Origin: Pseudoscleropodium purum
Taxonomy: Eukaryota > Streptophyta > Bryopsida > Hypnales > Brachytheciaceae
Direction of reading: 5' to 3'
Length of the DNA: 64,000 nt
Assembly (NCBI GenBank): GCA_963969395.1
Contig: OZ017804.1
Location: forward strand, 1,550,001 to 1,614,000
The notes beneath the pieces are model-generated. The model was not told the DNA's origin, searched no databases, and worked only from the letters and a program-made list of their open reading frames with translations. Shown here piece after piece: positions 37,501 through 48,763 of this stretch (position 1 is the first letter of the stretch; every line of letters starts with the position of its first letter). The position numbers were made by a program, and so were the translations under genes.

Positions 37501-40500
37501 GTGATCCTCCCCTTCTCGTTTCCTTTCTATAGTTTGTACTGCTAACTGCCAGGAATTCTTGGCTTGGCTTGCAGACTGATGCTGGGTCACCTCCCCTTCG
37601 GTGTAACCATTTTGAGGCTGTCTCCGTGGGTCCCGACTCCTTAAATTCGATATAACTGGACCAGACACCGGTGGGTTCTTCGGGTGCTCAAAATTCAAAG
37701 AAAAGTCTCGATCGACAGAAGTAAAAGTGACCTGTGGGGCTGACGCATAATGAGTGCGTCCCGCCTCATCAATATGTGAGCTCAAAGTCTTGTAGAAAGC
37801 AGTTGTGCCTGCAGGCGTTGTGCCTGATGATTTCTGGGGTGGGTGAAAAAGTATATTTTCCGGTTGGGTCTTGCCATTTTTATCAGCTGCTGAAGAACTC
37901 GTATGTTGGTTCTCGGGCTCGTCATCTTCTTCTGAAGGGGTAGGGCTTGCCAATCGAAAGTTGACAGACACAGGCAGGTTTCCCACTTTTTTCGGTGGTG
38001 CGACTGTGTTAATTGTCTCTGAACTTGAAATTGGAAACCCTCGTTCATCTAGTTTTACGACTTTTCGGGTCGTGAAGGCGTAAGCAGGTAATTGCGATGG
38101 AGGACTCAGCTCCTCCCAATCTTCTTCTAAGAAACCAGGCCCATAAGGAGACTTCACATCACATACCACCTTCTTGTTAACATTTGTCCATCCATTAGTG
38201 GAGATGCTGGGATGGATTGCGCCGACTCCGTGAGGGTTCAGACTGCCAATAGTTTGAGCGGCAACCCCATGCGGCACCAAGGACCTCCCAGCATGGCTGA
38301 CACCGGAATAACCTGGTGGCAATCCAGGTGACATAGATTGCTGCTCAAATGGTTCATTCGAACCATTCCAACCCCAGTGACCCAATTCAATGGTGGGGTG
38401 GTCCTTCATAGGTTGATTGTAAGTGCTGCCAGTTGAGAAGTTGGCGAAGGCAGCTGCTGAACTTTGGGCGTATGCTACAGCAGCGGCAGCGATATCCGCT
38501 GCAGCCATTGCATCTTTTGACCCTGTAGTATGTTCTGGACTACTCTCCAGAGCTCTTGATATACCAGATGTCATCTTGGGATTTGATGCTGAAGCATTTG
38601 CAGATAGTTCCCTCAGTCTAGCTCCAGTATCCTGCGTAGCTTCTATCGGTTTCGGAACTGCTTGTGCCGGACGTAGAAGTCCTTCCATTCGTGTCTTTCG
38701 AGATGTTTTTGTAACGTGCTCCATAAACTCCTCCAGCTGTCATGTGCACCACGCTTCAGTTCATCACAAGCACCGACTGGACTTAGAGGTGAACTATGTC
38801 CACAAATATACTTCGACAAATGATACACTGGATACTACTCATGAGTAGTACGGGGATGCCAACCAATTTATGCATACTTCTGCATCAACAGTCATTCTTC
38901 ACAAACTTTCAAAAGCGCACTATCCCTTGAGACAAGGACTACTCTAAAGGGAAAAAAACTCAGAAAACTTTCAACAACAGTGAAATTCTCCTGCTGAGCT
39001 CATTACCTCTCGCGCTTGCTTTGGTGAGAAAAACTTTAAGCAGGATCCAGTGACGAATTGCAGCAACCTGTTGAAAGCAGCGGTTAATATAAAACTGATT
39101 CATGATAAGAAGGCACAATGCGCTAGGAACGATACCAACAGCGCATCTGCAATTAAAAAATTCAGAAAAAACCATTGCCAGAGCATAAAACCTCGGGAAA
39201 GTGTCTCTGTCGCGTTCTTGTTCTCTTCCGCTGGCTGTATTCCAAACCTGTTCGTCACTAAAAAGATTGAGAAAACAACTTACAAGAGGTGCCTCAAATA
39301 CTAGAAAAATATTGATCCTTGATATAACAAAGTGACAGATAGAACAGCAAATCAAACAGCCTTATAATGACAATAAAAAGAATACAAATCCACTGACATA
39401 GGCAGCACACCGATGCCATGATTGCAAGGATGACTCACAGCATACACAGCCCGCAGTCCTTGAAACACCTTTGATGCCATCTTAGAAACATCACGAGGCA
39501 TATCATCTGCAGGGATTATATTCATGGAGATTCTCTGCTTTGCAAATGCTTTGAGTATTCTCACTGCATTGTCAAGTCGAACACACGTATTGATGAAGGC
39601 CCTGTCAATCACATACCCAGCGTAAGGTAATTCCCCCAAAAAATCATTCCAAGTTCACTTACACAATTCAATCCAGCATTCAAGCAATGCCTAGTTGCCT
39701 ACAGATCAACCTTGAATGACCGTAATCTTATAAGACCATCAGGCATATGTGGATACAATGGACTGAGAGTGACCAATGTAGCAAACCGTCACTCTCAGAT
39801 AATAGAGAGGAGATAAAGCATTCAATGCCAGAACCTCCACACCAATTGCAATTTGGGTTGAAGTTGAGGCCAGATAGGATCCCAAACGCAAGATGGTGGT
39901 GTTTCCCATCTATATCTTACTTTTGTGCGTCTTTAACAGTCACACTCTTCATCAATGCAGTCAAATGCGAAATTTTCTCGCGCCGATCTTCTCGTAATTT
40001 AGCGTCCTCTCTAGATTTTTCTCGCTCGGCATCTTTAGTGAGTCGATGTCGCAAGTCGTCGTCCTGAAGTCGCCGAAAACTGGATTCCCTTGACAAAGAG
40101 CGCGAATCCGAATTCCTAAAGCTGAGCCTAGAAGACAGTGACCTCTTGAGGTTTCCGTTAGGTAATACGTCCTCCACTGGACTGTCAGCCCGAGGATCCT
40201 CGGATTTCTCTCGAGAGCCTGATCTTGTAGAATTCGCAGCTGGGAGCTCAATTTCACCTTCCTCAATCTCTCCCTCTTCTGGAACATCGGCAACATTATC
40301 ACCACTTTGTGATTGTCGTCCATTGGCACCTGAAGGAGCACTGCGGTTTGATTCCTCGCTTGAAGCAGGACGAAGAGAACCTCCATTTCGTTCGCTCCTC
40401 TCCCGACCTTTCTCTCTGTGTCTCTCCCTGTCCCTTGCCCTGTGCCGGTCGATTTCCAAAACTCTTTCACTCCCTCTCTCCCTTTCTGTGTCTGCTTCAA

Positions 40501-41308
40501 GACGGTCTCTTCGTGATACGACTCTTCCATCTCGGCTTCTAGAAGGTGGACTCATTTCTCTTCTCACCACCACACGAGGGCTTCCTCTCTCCTCTCTCTC
40601 GAATCTGCGCCGGGGATCCACGCCATCCTCCGATTCCATCCAATTCGTCTCTCTCCGCCCATCACCGCGACTAGCATTCCACGAAGCGTTTTTCATCAGC
40701 CTCTTGTCATACAACACTTGTCTCATGTCATAACCCTCGGGAATCTTCAGAGTCATGTCCGCCAGTGACTCTGGAAGACAGTCCTCCATCGCATCATCAT
40801 CTTCGTAATCTGCTTCATTGTCAGGCAATTCTTCCGCCTCATCTTCTCCACCCTGTCTTTCGACAAGCTTAAACCCCTGGTTTCCTTGAACGGCTTGCGC
40901 CCATGCGAAGTTATACAAATTTGGTGCGTAACTAGTTGAGGCAGGTCTAAATGCTACCTTATCCCTTAACCAGGTACTTTCCTCATCATCGGGGCTCAGA
41001 TTTTCTATAGCACCCCGTTTGAGGTAATCATCCCTACCCATGGTTGCCCTACCAGTACGTTTGTCTAAGCTAACTTTCCTTCCCAGCAAAGGAACTTCGG
41101 CGCTAGCTTCGGTTCCCGCCTGTCTGTTCTCCACAGTTTTCTCCTCATCATTCAACTCCTCTTTCTCGGAAAGTTCCCCTTCCTCTTGATCCTCGCCAAC
41201 ATCTTCATTGGACAACTTAGTCGCATCAATTCGTTCCTCGATCGCGATCAACACTTTATCACTAATTTCAGTCGAAGCAGTTGCGTCTTCGTCCGTTTCA
41301 GGGGCCAT
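34523..41308 (-). CDS. CPL3-like RNA polymerase II CTD phosphatase (FCP1 + BRCT)
   Basis: Exons: 41308-39921, 39601-39439, 39067-39007, 38736-37099, 36909-36238, 36023-35859, 35721-35471, 35363-35252, 35150-34893, 34762-34716, 34586-34523; about 1605 residues. The protein removes phosphate from Ser of the Pol II CTD repeat in the nucleus. The N-terminus is acidic (EEGELSE, EEGEIEEGEIE) and Arg/Ser-rich, with NLYNFAWAQAV, a mark of plant CPL3 proteins. A long disordered middle carries PRDPRR motifs. The FCP1 domain starts at LVLDLDHTLLNSAK (DxDxT, first Asp the nucleophile) and runs through YTMGNKAYATEMAKLLDP and VVIIDDSSRVWPHHRENLI. The C-terminal BRCT domain includes FSRIFPVGE and VTHVVAISLGTDK, ending YRRANEQDFPVPP and TAG at 34523. 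All joins are GT-AG and in phase except exon 3 to exon 4, where phases differ by one base. A short exon may be missing there. Confidence 0.9.
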
Positions 41309-42170
41309 AGCGTTTGAGTCGTACCTTATAACGATGCCTCGGTCAAATTTCTCAAGCTGACTCGAACCAAAAGCTTTCTACCAAATCTTCTGCACCATCG
41401 AGCTTCGACATCGAGACAAATCTCTCCTGTGATCTTCTTAACAGATGTGCTTTTCTAAGCCTGAAACACCAGGCGCAATCATTAACGCTTTTTCACCTGA
41501 AGGTCGTCTCGGCGACAATGCAGGACAAGCATGACCTAATCCCGCCACAAAACCGAGTCTTGTGCGATTCGCAAATTACTGACGCCGCACGACAATTACC
41601 GAACGATCTTGCTCTATCTCCGAGCAACGCAAACACGCAATCGCCATGGAATAGTCCAGATCGTCAACGCCACAACTAATCCGAAACACGCAGAAAACCT
41701 AGTCCACCGTCCGCAAACCCTGAGGAATTGCTTTCGCGTTACGCAACCAAAATATTCATTTAAGTTACACGGGGGCAGCTGGTGGCGGCAAGGGTTCAAA
41801 GGGACGGCTGACGGAGACGGCGAAGCCTTCGACAAGGAAAGGGCAAGGGAAGGTGCTCTTCAGCCTGCGATAGCCTGAAAAATAATCCAGGAAGCAGCAC
41901 CACGAACAGGGTGGCGATCTTCAAGCCCGACCTCGACAGCGCAAAAACAAGGCGTCGGCAGTGCAGCAGACCATGTGATACAAGCACGCATGCAGAGGAG
42001 GAGGAGAGGGGGTCGTCGAAATCGCTCGGCTTGCAAAAGCTTGAAACCCTAGAGTTGGCCCACCTCCCACGTTCCGGAGGCCATCAAACCGAGGTCCTGA
42101 CTGTCCAGTGCCCTCTAGAAGTAAGGGAACCCCAATTTCGACTTGCAAGAATATCTTCCAAAAATTGACC
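41309..42170. promoter_or_regulatory. 5' flank of CPL3-like gene
   Basis: GC-moderate sequence upstream of the ATG that drops sharply to AT-rich DNA near 42170. It probably holds the 5' UTR and promoter, possibly with a UTR intron. ORFs here on both strands are short and unrecognised. No TATA box is obvious. Confidence 0.4.
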
Positions 42171-43117
42171 TTTTCACACATATCTTTCAAAACTATCCTA
42201 ATTAATAAATTTACGATTTTATGCAATCTTGATCATAACATCAAATTTCAATTTCAAAAAATATATATTTCATTTTCGATAAATTATTTTGTATATTCTT
42301 CATTGTATTAAATAATAATTGATTTGAAAAAAAATTGGTGATGAGTTTTTAATTTAAATTTTATTGTACAGATATTTAAGAAACATCAATGTGTGCACAT
42401 CACACTTTTTGAAAAATACCAAATTATCAAAGAAAAATTTTAACACTAAAAATAATTCAACATCAAAGTGTTTCTAATCAAAAACTCATTACAACAAATT
42501 TCTCTAAATTATAATTAGGTTTTGGCAAACCAATTGCACCATAATATAAGGGTCAATTAATAAAATGTAACTAGAATTCAAAAATATCTATTCAATATAA
42601 TTTGGAAAGGCAACACTTTAACATTGAATTATCTATCTATAGTATGAAACTTTTATAGGTAATGTTGTGCTTTTCTAAAAGTGAGATATGCACAATAAAA
42701 TTTTAAATATTCATCACCAACACTTTCCAATCAATTATTATTATATGTAATTGAAATTTGGTGGGTTCATCAAGATTGTATTAAACAATAAATTTAGTAG
42801 GTTAGTTTTGAAAGACAAGTTTGACAAGGTCAAATTTTAAAAGACATTCTTACAAGTTGGAATCAAGATTACTTTACTTTTTAGTGGACACTGTCTATTT
42901 GAAGGTTTCTCCACATAACAATTCAAGTGCCATTTAATCTACTAGTAGTCTCCTTGTTCAATAGAAGTTTCTTAGTAATTATCAGCTGTATTCTATGCAA
43001 GCTTTGTGCATCATTGAAACAAAAAGTTGCACCCAACTAAACAAGCTACAAAAGAAAAGCCCAAAGTATGTAGACACAAAACCATTGCAGTAGACGAGTT
43101 CCAAAATACAACCAATG

Positions 43118-43340
43118 GTGCTAGTAACTGAGCATGAAAACACAAGCATATGAACTTTGAACATATATATATAAAAGTAGATATACTATAACCATTTATA
43201 ATATAAATACTTATAATATAGATACTTAAATTATAATTACACTATAATTATAGAAGGTTTCTATAATATAGACACCTAAAACATAGGTATGTAGCCTTCT
43301 AGGGTCATGTCCTCACACTCTTAAGCTCACGTAATAGCAC
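43118..43340. mobile_element. MITE of TGCTAGTATGTGAGC family, copy 2
   Basis: Left end GTGCTAGTAACTGAGC; right end inverted GTGCTATTACGTGAGC. The interior is rich in TATAATATAGATAC-like words, as in the copies at 25481 and 55254. No ORF. Confidence 0.7.
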
Positions 43341-44452
43341 CCCTCCACATACAACATAGAAGTCATTATAAGGTAGAATAGTAGTTCTTAATATTCCATG
43401 TTTTCACTTGTGCCATATCTCTCCCACGTGGATATACAACTACAACATTTCAATGCTCTTAATACAAAAAAAAATTGAATTATATGTCAAGTATGATGGG
43501 TCTCTATATATGTCCTTTGTTGTAAATGTAGCATTGCTCTAAATTTCACATGACTAGGTTGATTTGAAATGCAATTTGGCATCTTACATCCATTTTGAAC
43601 AAAGTAACTTCTAAACCCACATTGTATAATTTACATTTCATTTCACTTGAGCCTAGGAACTATTTTATGGCTTTGTATTCACTAAAACATTAAGATAGGG
43701 AGACTCAAAAGTGTCCTTTGTCCAATTGCAAGTTCAAGTATTGGACCCAAGTGCATCCAATTGCATCCTAATGTAATGAAATTCTAAAGGTTTTATTATG
43801 ACAACTTCAATTTAGAAGTGGGGTTGAATTTAAAAGAGTTGAAATTAAGTTGTATGGTCATAATTTTATTTATGCAATGAACGATACTTTGATATTATGT
43901 GCATAGTAAGATATTCACTCATTATTTCTCCATCTTTACTCTAAGGGACACTTTTGGATTAATATTGCAACTATGTAGAAAATTGAAAGGATTTCACTAG
44001 CATCTAAATTGACAAGAATGGTCCTTCAAGGGAACAACAATAGAAAGTTGTATGTTTTTGCTTCAACCATCTAGAATGTGTCTTTTTTTCTCAAAATTGA
44101 GTAGACCAAAATTCATTCAAAAATTTCTCTAGTTTACCATTTTATTAGAAAAGAAAATTTGCAAAATTTGTGTCTAAATATATGCAACAAGCAAAGAAAC
44201 AATAGTAGGTCATCCTATCATAACACCTTTTTTGTCCAAATGAAGCCAAATTTCAACCAATGATATGCTCTAAAATTCAAATACTATTGGTTTATTCATT
44301 CACAAAAGTTGTTGTATTAACTATCCAATGGTCAATTCATCAAATATGATGTTCATTAATAAAAGTCACTTGAATGATATTGTTAAAAGAAATCAAAAGA
44401 TACAATACTCTAGAAAAAAAATGACTTAGTAGGTGATTTTAATTAAAAACCA

Positions 44453-44533
44453 CTCCCTTTGTCTTAGAATAAGAATGGTGTTTTGTTTGTGAAATACAAA
44501 AGAAACATTGGTCTTATTTTGAAACAAAGGGAG
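44453..44533. mobile_element. Stowaway-like MITE, 81 bp
   Basis: Left end CTCCCTTTGTCTTAGAATAA and inverted right end CTCCCTTTGTTTCAAAATAA match at 19 of 22 positions. These resemble the Stowaway consensus CTCCCTCCGTCCCAAAATAA. The right flank is TA, the left flank CA, which fits a mutated TA target duplication. Confidence 0.8.
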
Positions 44534-45833
44534 TATGTAGTAGATTGAATTTTAACAATCTCATCAATAATTTTAAAATTAATGGTTTTTAAAATAATTT
44601 TAATAGTCAAAGTAAATTTTCTAATATTGAAAAAAAAAATTCCTAATAAAGTGGTTGTTTTAAGATGATAGAATGACTTGCTCATCTTGTGAGAACTTTA
44701 TTTTATGTAACCTTAATCAACGAAGAGAGTGCAAACTTCGAATTAAGGAAAATTGGTTCTTTCAATTGTAATAGTGTAGAAAACTATCAAATCCTTTTTT
44801 ATAGTAATATATAGTCACTAGATGACTAATAATGCAATTTAGCACAATCCTCTTGCATCAAATTGCATTAACTAGCATATTTAGATCTTTTTCACTTTTA
44901 CTATATCATTACCTCATTGACATTTGACATTCCAAGCAATAGTAGACTATTTTATGTATAATAGACATAAGCCATGGTATTTTTGGAAATATCATCAATT
45001 TTATGATGATTGTATGTGAGGCGTACTTAAGTGCATTGCACAATATGTCTCAAGATCCAATTTTACAAGTCTAGATTCAAGGCAAACATTTATATTTTTT
45101 GGATTATTGATGTGTAATATTCTTGGTAGGATTTGAACATCAATAATGTAAAGATATTTAGTAATACAAATCAAAGTCTTATCTACTAATACTAGCAAGT
45201 TTTATCTTCAAAATGTTTCAATAAAAAGCGATTCCAACCATAAATTTTTAAGTTGGAAGATCTCATTTAGGGAATTTTTCCTTGTAATCTTGCGCAAAAG
45301 TATTAGCATAGCACTATTTGAATTGTTTCTAATCATGGCATGTAACTTTTGAGGGGATAGTGTGTAAGTCTAATGGCTTGAATTGCCTCATTGGTATGCA
45401 ACTTTAAGTTAGAGGAGTAGTCACTTATAAAGGTAACTCAATGTTTGGTCCTTTGAAACTTCCAGTGGTGTGTTTACTCTATTGAAGATGATATCTAATG
45501 ATTGTACTATGGATCACAGCATCAATAGTTGAGTTGATGGACTTTGTCCTTAATCACAAGTTTTTTTGAAACAAATAAAACGGGATTTCATTGCCAAGGT
45601 GAGATTATAAAACCACCAGCCACAAGTACTTAATCACAAGCTTGAAAGTACATAACTTACTGGACAATTGGATAATAATTGGATGTTCTATCTTTTGAGT
45701 GGATAGTAAATTACACTAGAATTCAATACAAAAAAAATCTACTAATGGAATATTTTAAAATTTGCTAAATAATCTTGTATACTTAACACATGTAAGGCAA
45801 GTTATATAGAATCATTTGGAAGGTAAATGCCAA

Positions 45834-45911
45834 AAATTTTAGAAAACATTTTTCTAAAAAAATTGTCTTAATTCTAAATTTTAGAAAACATTTTTCTAAA
45901 AAAATTGTCTT
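45834..45911. repeat. 42-bp tandem duplication
   Basis: Two nearly identical copies of a 42-bp AT-rich unit containing AGAAAACATTTTTCTAAAAA, which is itself partly self-complementary. Confidence 0.9.
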
Positions 45912-46866
45912 ATTTAATGATCCTATTTTAATCAATTATAGAACCTTATTTAAAAAAAATTGAAGTCCCACTTTACACTTACAAACTTTAAATGAAAATC
46001 ACAACAAATGAAATATGTATGCAAACTTTCAATGAACATCGCAACAAATGAAAATCTTCTTGTTTTCAAACATAAAATTGTGATTTTGATTATAATCTTT
46101 GTATGAAGAATTTTAAGTACAAATTGTACAAGTGTATAACCCTATACTACTAAATTCTCAACATACAAGAATTTAATTGTGTATTACTTGTTGACTTTTA
46201 TATCACTGGATTTGAGGTTAGATGTTGGATTTTGTTCATGATAAGTAACGGACAATCTATGCCAATATTTAGTTTTAAAATCTTTGATATTAATCTATAG
46301 AAAAATTGATAAAGAAAAGAATATTTGAAATTTGAATTTAGTGATTGTATTTTTTTAAAGTATTCAATTATCCATGTGCATAAATTTTACAAATTATTAT
46401 ACATGCTTCAAGGAATTAACATTGAAGTGATAATAGTACATTGTTACTACTATTAAAATTCATTAAAGTATTGAAACCATCATTTTCTATTTAACACATA
46501 TTAGAATCTTATTTATATAATAAATTTAATTACATACAATCATTGTTAGAGTTAGTTCATGAAAGAAAATTTTTCAATTATTGATTTGATTGCATATACA
46601 TCAATTTTGCTATAGGATGAATGCCAACAAAATTTATGAATTGGTTGAAAATTAGCATCATATAATAAACATTTACTTGCCACTAAGTTTGATTCACAGG
46701 AAATGAAATATTTTTTTTGTAAACAATATCATATGAAACTATAAAAATTCATTGTTTTTTCAATACACATATATACCAATGAATAAATAAATTTAATCTA
46801 TATTCAAATTCAAAAGCATTTACAAAACTTAAATTTTCAAATATTTCAATTTTCTTAAATGTCATG

Positions 46867-48763
46867 TTATTGTGTTAGTGGTGGAAGTATGTTTCCATGT
46901 ATAGATCGACGAATTGAATATTTTGGCCAATGATGATGATTTGTTGCTCTTGGAAACACCTTATCGAAAGGGTCATACATTTCAAAGAGAAATCCAGAAG
47001 GAACCATTGATGTCCAAGGAAAGTTTTTCATTACTGGGTAGTCTTCCAGTTCTTTAATAGCAGCTGCTTTATCAAGCATTTCTCTTAAATGATAATGTTC
47101 TGAATTTTTTATGGATTTTCCCATATTAATCCACCATGCCTTATCACGTTTTGCAATTGGATCAAATCTCTTGTCACAAATGTTAAGTAAACTTTGCCAC
47201 TTTTCGTATTTTCTCCTATGTTCATATCGTGATTCATAATGTCCTTGTCGTGTTATATATGTTCCCATAGTTTTTGCCTTTTTTGTTACTTCTTTCAATC
47301 TTCGACGTGTATCTATACTCATACGAGAATGTAAGGCTTTGCTTGATTTTATAAAAAAAACATTCTGAGCTTGTTTGATGGGAATTCCATCTTCAGTCAT
47401 TCCCTTCAACTTTTCAAGTTCCATACCTGTAACTTCTTCACCACGTGCATCACGAATATTTTCTTCTAAATAACTACGTACACCTCCAAATATTGCAACA
47501 TAGGGAGAATAGAATGCACCTTTTACTACCTTTGTACTACACTAAATAAAAAAAGAACTCAAATTCAATTGAACTTTTGGTAGCTTTTAATTATTAAATA
47601 ATTTAAATGCAAATAATTATTCAAACTTATATTTGAATTTATTTTAATAAAATATATAATTGGATTGATCATATTATAATAACATATTAGATACATCATT
47701 CTGATATATGTATCAAATATATGATTCATTTTATTATATACTTCAAATGAAAATTAAATTTTAAGGGCATTTTGATTAAATTTTTTTACAAAAAGGATTT
47801 AAAGGAATGATTACTTTGTGGTGATTTTCACGGAAAAATTTATCAATCTCAGCTTCTACTTTCTTTTTTGCTTCTTCTTGTTCACTACGTACTTCTAACT
47901 TGTAATGTATTGTGCACAAAGCCTGTGTCCGTTTTCCTGCAAGAAGGCATTTGGCAATAAAAGCAATTCGTGCATAGTAGTCACATATATATTTGCGACT
48001 CCAATATCCTCTAAAGCAACGTTGAATGTACGTTGCATGATAATTAAAATATGCCATACGAAGCTCATAGTCTCTTTTTCGTCGACACTCATGAAAATAT
48101 TCACGCCCAAGATGTCCTCGATAAATCCGTTGAATTTCTTTGGCACTCTTATGCCAAAGTTTTATTAATTGTCTGACAATAAACCCACGCATTGCTACCT
48201 AGTTTTTCATAACAAATATTTTGAATATTTTATTAATATGGTAGTAATAGAAATTATAAAGAATAACGTGTATTATAAAATGACATTATTCTTTTAACAA
48301 GTTATTCAATCAAATTTATATGATTAAGAGATCTATATAGTATTTAATTGTATCATATTATTATTTAAAGTAATATTAATGTATTATAATTGTGGATTTA
48401 CTTGAATCTTAATGGTTGCATTGTATTCTACCACTCTTCGTTGGTTTGCTTCTCTGCATATATCACACATCATACATACAATAAGCAATATGCAATATCA
48501 TAAGATATAATTATGTATATACAAAATATTCTCCATTTATGTTAGAAAAAGTACATTGGTCTTACAAGGTGTATAAGATAGACAATAAAATTATTCAAAT
48601 TTGCTCATTATAATTTGAATTAAAATACATCATTTTATATAAATAAGCCTTAAGTTATTTCCACCTACTTTAAAAAATAATTGTATTCATTAACTTACAA
48701 ACTGCTTTGAACATAATCATTAAGAACTTCTTGAGCTCGTATTCCCACCCAATTCAAAATCAT
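46867..48763 (-). CDS. SPATA17-like IQ-motif protein (cilium/flagellum associated)
   Basis: Four exons join in phase: 48763-48699, 48453-48402, 48198-47815 and 47541-46867 (TAA), giving 391 residues. Three IQ motifs lie in a row: IQVAMRGFIVR (about 38-48), IQRIYRGHLGR (61-71) and IQRCFRGYWSR (97-107). They are followed by a DYYARI helix, a Lys/Glu helix, and then NHHKCSTKVVKGAFYSPY across the exon 3-4 join. That last block and the three IQ motifs match the SPATA17 layout; animal SPATA17 is about 360 residues. IQ motifs bind calmodulin; the family occurs in organisms with cilia or flagellate sperm. The ATG at 48763 is the first after an in-frame TAG, though an earlier exon cannot be excluded. 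Donors are GTAAGT, GTAAAT and GTAATC. Coding composition is strongly AT-biased compared with the CPL3-like gene, yet the frame is clean. Confidence 0.85.

Larger units (their letters stand above)
42171..46866. other. AT-rich intergenic DNA with small elements
   Basis: No gene found. It contains MITE copies at 43118-43340 and 44453-44533 and a 42-bp tandem duplication at about 45834-45911 (unit starting AAATTTTAGAAAACATTTTT). Near 45992-46055 there is another short imperfect duplication. Confidence 0.45.

Noticed and set aside
40146..40733. 195-codon plus-strand ORF
   Set aside because: It is the antisense shadow of the Arg/Ser/Glu-rich first exon of the CPL3-like gene.
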